From assembly GCF_009905375.1 (NCBI RefSeq), contig NW_027417522.1, positions 1-64,000 of the forward strand: a stretch of 64,000 bases of DNA, in the 5' to 3' direction. Numbering within the stretch: the stretch's first letter is position 1; the number at the start of each line of letters is the position of its first letter. This document shows positions 57,525-64,000 of the stretch, one piece after another. The notes below the pieces were generated by a model, which ran no database searches, was not told where the DNA came from, and saw only the letters and a list, made by a program, of their open reading frames with translations. The DNA comes from Apium graveolens. Taxonomy: Eukaryota > Streptophyta > Magnoliopsida > Apiales > Apiaceae. Position numbers and translations under genes: made by a program.

Positions 57525-59918
57525 ATGAGTAAGAAGGATATTGGTATAAAGATTCCAATCCTGGAAAGAGATAACTATCATCACTGGAAGGTGAAGATGC
57601 ATTTACATCTTCTCTCTCAAGATGAAAGCTACATCAACTGCATTGAGAATGGTCCTCACATTCCACACAAGGTGGCCACAGCTGCTACTGCTATAGTTGC
57701 TGTTGGACAGTCTATTCCCAAGCCAAAGGCAGAATGGACTATTGAAGATATTGAAGAGGTCCACAAGGACAAAAAAGCCATGAACATTTTGTTTAATGGC
57801 CTGGATCAAGATATGTTTGACAATGTCATCAATAGCCAAACTGCTAAGGAAATTTGGGATACTGTGCAGCTTATCTGTGAAGGCACGGAGCAAGTTAGAG
57901 AAAACAAAATGCAGCTTCTCATTCAACAATATGAATATTTCCACTTTGAAGAAGGAGAATCATTGAATGATACATTCAACAGATTTCAGAAACTATTGAA
58001 TGGATTAAAGCTGTATGGGAGAATGTACCAAGTCAAGGACTCCAATCTAAAATTTCTAAGGTCTCTACCAAAGGAATGGAAGCCTATGACTGTTTCTCTA
58101 AGAAATTCTCAATATTATAAGGACTTCACACTTGAAAGATTATATGGAATTTTGAAGACTTATGAACTTGAGATGGAGCAAGATGAGCTGTTGGAAAAGG
58201 GAAAGAGAAAAGGAGGATCAGTTGCACTTGTAGCTGACAGTGAAAAAGTTGAAGCCAGAAATAAGGGAAAGATAATGCCAAGTCTCAAAATTGGCACATG
58301 CAAATCAGAATCAAGCAAGGGTAAAGAGCAAGTTGCTGAGGATGGAGACAATTCCAGTCAGGATGAATCTGATGATATTGATGAACATCTGGCCTTTCTG
58401 TCCAGGAGGTTTGCAAAGATGAAGTTCAGGAAAAACACAAAGTTCACTAAGCCAAACAAAAACATGGTGGACAAATCAAAGTTCAAATGTTACAACTGTA
58501 GCATTAGTGGACACTTTGCAAGTGAGTGTAGGAAGCCAAATTCTGAGAAAAAGAATTTTGAGCAAGTTGATTACAAAAGGAAGTATTTTGATTTGCTCAA
58601 ACAAAAGGAAAGAGCTTTTCTCACTCAAGATGATTGGGCAGCAGATGGGGTAAATGAAGATGATGATGTGGAATATGTCAACCTAGCCCTGATGGCTAAT
58701 TCTGATGAAAATGAAACTAGTTCATCAAGCAACCAGGTAATTACTACTGATCTCTCTCAGCTTTCTAAACATGAATGCAATGAAGCCATAAATGATATGT
58801 GCAATGAATTATATCATTTGTGTGTTTCTCTTAAATCACTAGCTAAAGAAAACACTAGGATCAAAGAAAATAATATGTTTTTAAGTGATAGGAATGTTGT
58901 GTTAGAGAGTCAGGTAATTGAGCTTGAAAAGATTAAACTTAAATGCTTGACTGTCGAGAGTGAACTAGAAGAAGCTGTTAGGAAAGTAGAAATTCTTTCT
59001 AAACAGTTAGAAAGTGAGCAAGAGGTAATCAAGGCCTGGAAAACATCTAGGGATGTTGGTGTTCAAATTGCCAAGGTTCAGGGAATTGAATCATTCTGTG
59101 AGGATGCCTGGAAGAAAAACAAAAAGAAGTTAGAATTAATTGATGGATTGTCAACGGATGTGGAATCAACGGATGATGAAAGTTATCCGTTGAAGGAAGA
59201 AAAGGAGCATCCGTTGAAGGCTCATCAATTAAAACAGGCAAGTTCTTTTAAAAATAAAAAGAATGATTCAACTCTCAAGAACTTTGTCAGAGAAGGAGCA
59301 AGTACATCCAGAGATGTCAGTAAGGTGAATATAGGACACATGACTTTAGATCAGTTGAAAGATAGGCTTAAGTTGGTTGAGGATAAGAAGGAAACTAAAA
59401 GAAAATCTAAAAGAAATGGGAAGGTAGGGATCAATAAACATAACAATTACACACCAGATAGGTATGCTCCTAGAAAAAGCTGTGTACATTGTAAAAGTGT
59501 TAATCACCTATCTGATAATTGCAAATCTGCTAAAAATGCTCCCATGCCTTCAAATCCCTCCATGCCTAACATGTCTATGTCACCTCTGCATGCTATGCCT
59601 GTTATGTCTCACCAGAATCCCCATGCACATTTTGCAAACATGCCATACATTAACAATCCTTACTTTACTGCATTTACTATGCCTCAAATGCCATACAATA
59701 TGCCTATGTGGAATAACATGTTTGCACAACCTATGCCTTATCAAATTCAATCAAATGTGTTAAATGATTCCGTGACTAACCCTACACTTCAACCAACCAC
59801 ATCTGAGACCAAGGTTGACCCAAAGTTACCTAAGTCAAAAGATGCAGGAGGAATGAAGTCTAGGAAAAAGACTAACAAGGCTGGACCCAAGGAAACTTGG
59901 GTACCAAAATTAACTTGA
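57525..59918 (+). CDS. gag: Gag of copia element F (intact)
   Basis: ATG 57525, first ATG after the PBS region, 797 residues, no break. Residues ~10-230 form the UBN2-type gag domain (RDNYHHWKVKMHLHLL, EIWDTVQLICEGTEQVRENK, FNRFQKLLNGLKLYG, LERLYGILKTYELEM). A basic/acidic region follows, then the CCHC knuckle CYNCSISGHFASEC (322-335), a coiled coil (~417-506) for oligomerisation, a second knuckle CVHCKSVNHLSDNC (653-666), and a Met/Pro-rich tail (~672-745) ending KETWVPKLT. The protein would form the cytoplasmic particle and package RNA. Four motif copies (CAACGGAT/ATCCGTTG, 59152-59216) lie in its coding sequence, encoding STDVESTDDESYPLKEEKEHPLK. pol follows in the +1 frame. Confidence 0.95.
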   Translation: MSKKDIGIKIPILERDNYHHWKVKMHLHLLSQDESYINCIENGPHIPHKVATAATAIVAVGQSIPKPKAEWTIEDIEEVHKDKKAMNILFNGLDQDMFDNVINSQTAKEIWDTVQLICEGTEQVRENKMQLLIQQYEYFHFEEGESLNDTFNRFQKLLNGLKLYGRMYQVKDSNLKFLRSLPKEWKPMTVSLRNSQYYKDFTLERLYGILKTYELEMEQDELLEKGKRKGGSVALVADSEKVEARNKGKIMPSLKIGTCKSESSKGKEQVAEDGDNSSQDESDDIDEHLAFLSRRFAKMKFRKNTKFTKPNKNMVDKSKFKCYNCSISGHFASECRKPNSEKKNFEQVDYKRKYFDLLKQKERAFLTQDDWAADGVNEDDDVEYVNLALMANSDENETSSSSNQVITTDLSQLSKHECNEAINDMCNELYHLCVSLKSLAKENTRIKENNMFLSDRNVVLESQVIELEKIKLKCLTVESELEEAVRKVEILSKQLESEQEVIKAWKTSRDVGVQIAKVQGIESFCEDAWKKNKKKLELIDGLSTDVESTDDESYPLKEEKEHPLKAHQLKQASSFKNKKNDSTLKNFVREGASTSRDVSKVNIGHMTLDQLKDRLKLVEDKKETKRKSKRNGKVGINKHNNYTPDRYAPRKSCVHCKSVNHLSDNCKSAKNAPMPSNPSMPNMSMSPLHAMPVMSHQNPHAHFANMPYINNPYFTAFTMPQMPYNMPMWNNMFAQPMPYQIQSNVLNDSVTNPTLQPTTSETKVDPKLPKSKDAGGMKSRKKTNKAGPKETWVPKLT
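59152..59216 (+). repeat. LTR-type motif cluster inside F gag
   Basis: Two CAACGGAT (59152, 59167) followed by two ATCCGTTG (59185, 59209), so the cluster is itself an inverted arrangement. It lies in frame in a variable acidic part of gag after the coiled coil. Confidence 0.85.
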
Positions 59919-59937
59919 TTGATTTTGTTGTGTGCAG
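59901..59937 (+). promoter_or_regulatory. gag/pol junction of F, splice-like segment
   Basis: From the codon after the conserved Trp, GTACCA...TTTTGTTGTGTGCAG (37 nt) includes the gag stop; the next base opens the pol frame. The T-rich run plus TGCAG|GG is shared with B and E. Confidence 0.35.
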
Positions 59938-61373
59938 GGACAAAGAAGGAATCTATGGTACTTGGACAGTGGTTGTTCAAGACACATGACAGGAGATTTC
60001 ACCCTGCTCACAGAATTTAAGGAGAGAGCTGGCCCTAGCATAACCTTTGGAGATGACAGCAAAGGATTCACTATGGGATATGGCTTGATTTCAAAAGAAA
60101 ATGTCATCATTGATGAAGTTGCATTGGTTGATGGTCTCAAACACAATTTATTGAGCATCAGTCAACTATGTGACAGAGGGAATACTGTTTCCTTCAATTC
60201 TGAAGCCTGTATTGTCACAAGTAAAAAGGACAATAAAGTGGTTCTAACTGGAGTTAGAAAGGAAATGTGTACTTAGCTAATTTCAACTCTACAGATGCAG
60301 AATCCATTACTTGTCTTCTCAGCAAAGCAAGTCCAGTTGAAAGTTGGCTATGGCATAAGAAGCTGTCCCATTTAAATTTCAAAACAATGAATGATCTGGT
60401 CAAAAAGGACTTAGTTAGAGGAATGCCTCTAGTGGAATTCACAAGGGATGGACTGTGTGATGCTTGTCAGAAAGGAAAGCAAAAGAAAGTATCATTCAGT
60501 AAGAAGCTTGAATCTGCAATTGATGAACCACTGCAACTTCTACACATGGATCTCTTTGGACCAGTCAATGTATTGTCAATTTCAAGGAAAAGATACTGCC
60601 TAGTGATTGTAGATGATTTCTCAAAGTTTTCACGGGTTTACTTTCTTGGATCAAAGGATGAAGTTAGTGAAATCATCATCAATCTTATCAAGCAAGTCAA
60701 CAATCATCCTGATTTCAAAGTAAGGAATATTAGGAGTGACAATGGAACTGAGTTCAAAAATTCAACCATGAAGATGTTCTGTGGAGTAAATGGGATCATG
60801 CATGAGTTCTCAGCTCCAAGAACTCCACAATAAAATGGTGTGGTGGAAAGGAAGAACAGATCACTAGTTGAAGCTGCAAGGACAATGCTTGAGGAGTCAA
60901 AGCTCCCAACTTATTTTTGGGCTGAGGTTGTTAACTGTGCATGTTACACTCAGAATATTTCTCTAATCAATCAAGCAAAATGCATGACTCCTTATCAATT
61001 ATTCAAGAGAAGAAAACCAACTTTAAACTTTCTACATATCTTTGGTTGCAAATGTTACATCTTAAGGAATCAATCTGATCACAAAGGAAAGTTTGATGCA
61101 AAGGCTGATGAAGGAATATTTGTTGGTTATTCTGCTGGAAAATCATATAGGGTCTACAATCTAAGAACCAACATTGTCATGGAATCTGTACATGTTGTGT
61201 TTGATGATAAAAAGATTGATGGACTAACAGATGAGGGACATCATGAAGGACTCAAATTTGACAATATTGAGATATATTGTGATGATAGTGAAGATGAGAA
61301 TGATGAAGAAGACATCTCAAGAAGAAACCAGAGTCTGTCTTTGGATAATGCACAGAATGCTGCATCCGTTGAA

Positions 61374-61487
61374 AGTCAAAATTCAGCTTCCGTTGAAAGA
61401 AGCAATGCAGCATCCATTGAAAGACAAAGTGCATCATCCGTTGAAGTTCATAACGAAGCATCCGTTGATCACAGTCTATCAACGGAT
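61374..61487 (+). repeat. LTR-type motif cluster in the INT-RT linker of F
   Basis: Exact ATCCGTTG at 61374, 61436 and 61460 and CAACGGAT at 61480, with variants TTCCGTTG (61388) and ATCCATTG (61412). In frame they give the peptide repeat (A/S)-S-(V/I)-E/D. Spacing is irregular, 14-27 bases. Confidence 0.85.
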
Positions 61488-61542
61488 AATCACTTCACCT
61501 CATCAGTTGATAGAACTCCCATTTCCTTTCAAAGGATCAACA

Positions 61543-61554
61543 ACTCAGGGGGAG
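61543..61554 (+). promoter_or_regulatory. Candidate internal polypurine tract of F
   Basis: ACTCAGGGGGAG in the INT-RT linker, identical to B (reverse of 13409-13420). Confidence 0.45.
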
Positions 61555-63275
61555 TTTCAACAAATCAACATTCTATCTCACATCATAACAATACTGAGGC
61601 AACCTCATTAAAGGCTAATCTACCACCTCAAAGGAAATGGACCAAGAATCACCCTTTTGAACTGATCATTGGTAATGCTACATCAAAAGTACAAACTAGA
61701 AGGGCTACTCAAGATGAATGTCTGTATAGTAGCTTTCTATCACAGGAGGAACCTAAGAGAGTGGAAGAAGCTCTATTGGATCCAGATTGGATTTTAGCAA
61801 TGCAAGAGGAGCTAAACCAATTTGAGAGGAACAAAGTATGGAAGCTGGTACCCAAGCCAAAGAACAAGAGTTCTATTGACACAAAATGGGTATTCAGAAA
61901 CAAGATGGATGAAAATGGCATTGTCATAAGGAATAAAGCCAGATTGGTTGCCAAAGGCTATTCTCAACAAGAGGGAATAGATTTTGATGAAACATTTGCT
62001 CCAGTTGCAAGACTTGAAGCCATCAGAATCTTTCTAGCCTATGCAGCTAATGCCAATTTCAAAGTCTATCAGATGGATGTCAAGAGTGCATTTCTAAATG
62101 GGGAATTGGAGGAAGAAGTTTATGTAACCCAACCTCCTGGTTTTGAAGATCCAAATTTTCCAGACAATGTGTATTATTTGTTGAAAGCACTCTATGGACT
62201 AAAGCAAGCACCTAGAGCCTGGTATGAGACTTTATCAAAGTTCCTTCTAGATAATCACTTCACAAGAGGTACTGTTGACAAAACTCTCTTCTTTAGAAAT
62301 GTTAATGGCTCTAAGATACTTGTACAAATTTATGTTGATGATATTATATTTGGATCTACAGATGATAAACTTTGTAAAAAGTTTGCTAAATTAATGCAAA
62401 GTAAATATGAAATGAGCATGATGGGAGAGCTAACTTACTTTCTTGGTTTACAAGTTAAACAAGTTAGTGGTGAAATTTTCATTAGTCAAACTAAATATAT
62501 TTATGATCTTTTAAAGAAGTTTGACTTAATGGATTGTTCACCTGCAAAAACTCCCATGGCCACTGCCACCAAGCTTGAATTAAACAAGGCTGAAAAGTCT
62601 GTGGATATTACAAGTTATAGAGGCATGGTTGGCTCACTTTTATATTTGACTGCTAGTAGACCTGATATTATGTTTTTTACATGTCTCTGTGCTAGATTTC
62701 AAGCTGACCCTAAAGAATCTCACTTAGTGGCTATTAAAAGAATTTTCAGATATCTCAAAGGGACTCCAAATCTAGGAATTTGGTACCCTAGAGAGTCTGG
62801 TTTTGATCTAATTGGCTACTCAGATGTAGATTATGCAGGTTGCAAATTAGACAGGAAAAGCACAACAGGCACCTGTCAATTTCTAGGAAACAAGCTTGTA
62901 TCATGGTTCAGCAAGAAGCAGAATTCTGTTTCCACATCAACAGCTGAAGCTGAATACATTGCAGCTGGTAGTTGCTGTGCACAAATATTGTGGATGAGGA
63001 ATCAGTTATTTGACTATGGTATAACTGTTGACAAAATTCCAATATTTTGTGACAACACAAGTGCCATTGCCATTACTGAAAATCCAGTGCAGCACTCAAG
63101 AACCAAGCACATTGATATCAAGTACCACTTCATTAGGGAACATGTGATGAAAGGTACAGTGGAACTTCATTTTGTTCCAAGTGAAAAGCAGATTGTAGAC
63201 ATATTTACCAAGCCACTTGATGAATCAACATTCACAAGATTAGTAAGTGAGTTAGGTATGCTTAACTATTCATAA

Positions 63276-63807
63276 TCTATGTCATCTATGTAATCTGTCT
63301 TGTAGCCTGAAATGAATTTGCTGCAAGAACAAAGGTGGCATTAATCAAGACTTATCCTATCAACGGATATTCCCTATCCGTTGAAAGCCAAAATTGTTCT
63401 ATCAACGGATATTCATTATCCGTTGAAAGACAAATACATTTCTGGTAATTTTATCCTTCAACGGATAAAATAGTGTTGTTCATCAACGGATAACTATTTA
63501 CCTTATCCGTTGATGTGTCCCGTTAGTGAGTCACAGCCGTTGATTCTTTTACTCAACCGTTGATACAGATATACAGTGTTGTATGTATTTGTATTTACGG
63601 TAGTTTTCAGAATTTCTACAGTTTCTTTTATTCCTGAATGGCTTTTACTTACTTAAAAGTATCATTTAATTGTTTTAATTTGTGTTTTAATTCAAGAAAG
63701 TATAAAAGCCCAATTGAATTCTTATTTTCACTTTACGCTTTCTTGCAATTATCATTCTCTTTCTCTCTCAATTCTCAAGTTCTTCTCTGCAACCTCTACT
63801 CACAAAA
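63276..63807 (+). repeat. pol-ORF3 spacer of F with paired CAACGGAT/ATCCGTTG motifs
   Basis: There is no gene. Seven exact copies (63361, 63376, 63413, 63428, 63469, 63484, 63505), mostly as inverted pairs 7-14 bases apart that can form hairpins. The layout matches 19408-19929 of C. A T-rich stretch before the ORF3 start (63730-63800) is a possible leader. Confidence 0.8.
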
Positions 63808-64000
63808 ATGGCACCAGTAGTCAAAATTATGTCTCAAACAGGATTTGTTTATGAAAAGAATAATTTCATAGTCTTGGTTGAAAAGAAGGAAGCCCATTCT
63901 GATTATCACAAGATGATGGACTTCATCAAGAACTGCAAACTGAGATATGCAATGCTGGAAGCCCCAACCATCTACTGTGAAGTGATTGAGGAGATTTGGA
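63808..64000 (+). CDS. ORF3 of element F, N-terminal 64 codons (runs off the window)
   Basis: ATG 63808 (MAPVVKIMSQTGFVYEKNNF). Open to the edge. It matches C ORF3 from 19930 closely (about 75% identical by eye over 64 residues), including HKMMDFIKNCKL and EAPTIYCEVIEEIW. With B ORF3 this makes three elements carrying the gene. The function is unknown; no signal peptide is visible at this N-terminus. Confidence 0.8.
   Translation, partial: MAPVVKIMSQTGFVYEKNNFIVLVEKKEAHSDYHKMMDFIKNCKLRYAMLEAPTIYCEVIEEIW

Larger units (their letters stand above)
59938..63275 (+). pseudogene. pol: pol of element F (PR, INT, RT, RNase H), one frameshift and one stop
   Basis: Opens GQRRNLWYLDSGCSRHMTG with the protease motif. 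A one-base deletion near 60260 shifts the frame within the pre-integrase region, and TAA at 60831-60833 replaces a Gln codon in TPQQNG. All other domains read through: WHKKLSHLNF...CDACQKGK zinc region; integrase Asp (LLHMDLFGP), Asp (RSDNGTEFKN) and Glu (VVERKNRS); an acidic linker with Ala-Ser-Val-Glu repeats; RT ([35 protein letters not shown]); RNase H ([24 protein letters not shown]) and [16 protein letters not shown] at the end. About 1110 codons, the normal length. Two changes make the polyprotein unreadable. Confidence 0.92.
56397..64000 (+). mobile_element. Element F: family-2 Sirevirus-like copia element, 3' end outside the window
   Basis: 5' LTR, PBS, gag, pol, motif-rich spacer and the start of ORF3 are in normal order; the rest of ORF3, the PPT and the 3' LTR lie beyond 64000. 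gag is intact; pol has one frameshift and one stop. Its relation to C is shown by the LTR core promoter, RT/RNase H and the ORF3 start. Its repeated motif is CAACGGAT/ATCCGTTG, against GACGGAT/ATCCGTC in C. I count 26 exact copies of the 8-mer in 7.6 kb. Confidence 0.9.

Noticed and set aside
61231..61611. 126-codon frame overlapping pol of F
   Set aside because: Shadow of the pol linker; its open length follows from the in-frame motif repeats.

Overview
The window is repetitive plant nuclear DNA. It is AT-rich, every recognisable protein belongs to an LTR retrotransposon, and all primer-binding sites match the 3' end of plant initiator tRNA-Met (TGGTATCAGAGC). I found no host gene, no rRNA or tRNA gene and nothing bacterial. 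A dicot is likely; the species cannot be read from the sequence.

Layout, left to right. (1) 1-5356: decayed Sirevirus-like Ty1/copia DNA on the + strand (family 1), namely the 3' end of one element, one LTR, then a broken gag (A). (2) 5357-18664: a nearly complete family-1 element on the - strand (B), with LTRs differing by four substitutions and one indel, and gag, pol and a large third ORF (ORF3), each carrying one break. (3) 18665-25706: the 3' half of a family-2 copia element (C), with the end of RT/RNase H, a ~1.5 kcodon broken ORF3 and the 3' LTR. (4) 25707-43471: a tandem array of a Ty3/gypsy element (G), LTR(partial)-internal-LTR-internal-LTR, with a period of about 8.05 kb, 3.6-kb LTRs, gag present and pol almost gone. 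(5) 43472-46486: a small copia element (D) with pol deleted and gag fused in frame to part of ORF3. (6) 46487-48887: the copia element E (gag C-terminus, protease, integrase) into which D and H are inserted. (7) 48888-56396: a decayed gypsy element H with a 3.9-kb LTR. (8) 56397-64000: copia element F (family 2), inserted in H and running off the right edge, with 5' LTR, gag, pol and the start of ORF3.

The nesting is therefore D in E, H in E, F in H, and G into the LTR of D. A, B, C and G meet at junctions without target-site duplications.

The copia elements share one plan: LTR, tRNA-Met PBS, gag (UBN2-type gag domain plus CCHC knuckles), pol in the order PR-INT-RT-RH, a motif-rich spacer, ORF3, PPT, LTR. 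Three signals stand out. Each family has its own short palindromic motif repeated in LTR and spacer, and in C, D/E and F the same motif also lies inside coding sequence. ORF3 is conserved between families but looks like a soluble, possibly nuclear protein rather than an envelope. The gag/pol junctions and internal polypurine tracts are conserved between elements. Nearly all nonsense mutations are C-to-T, as expected for methylated, silenced repeats.
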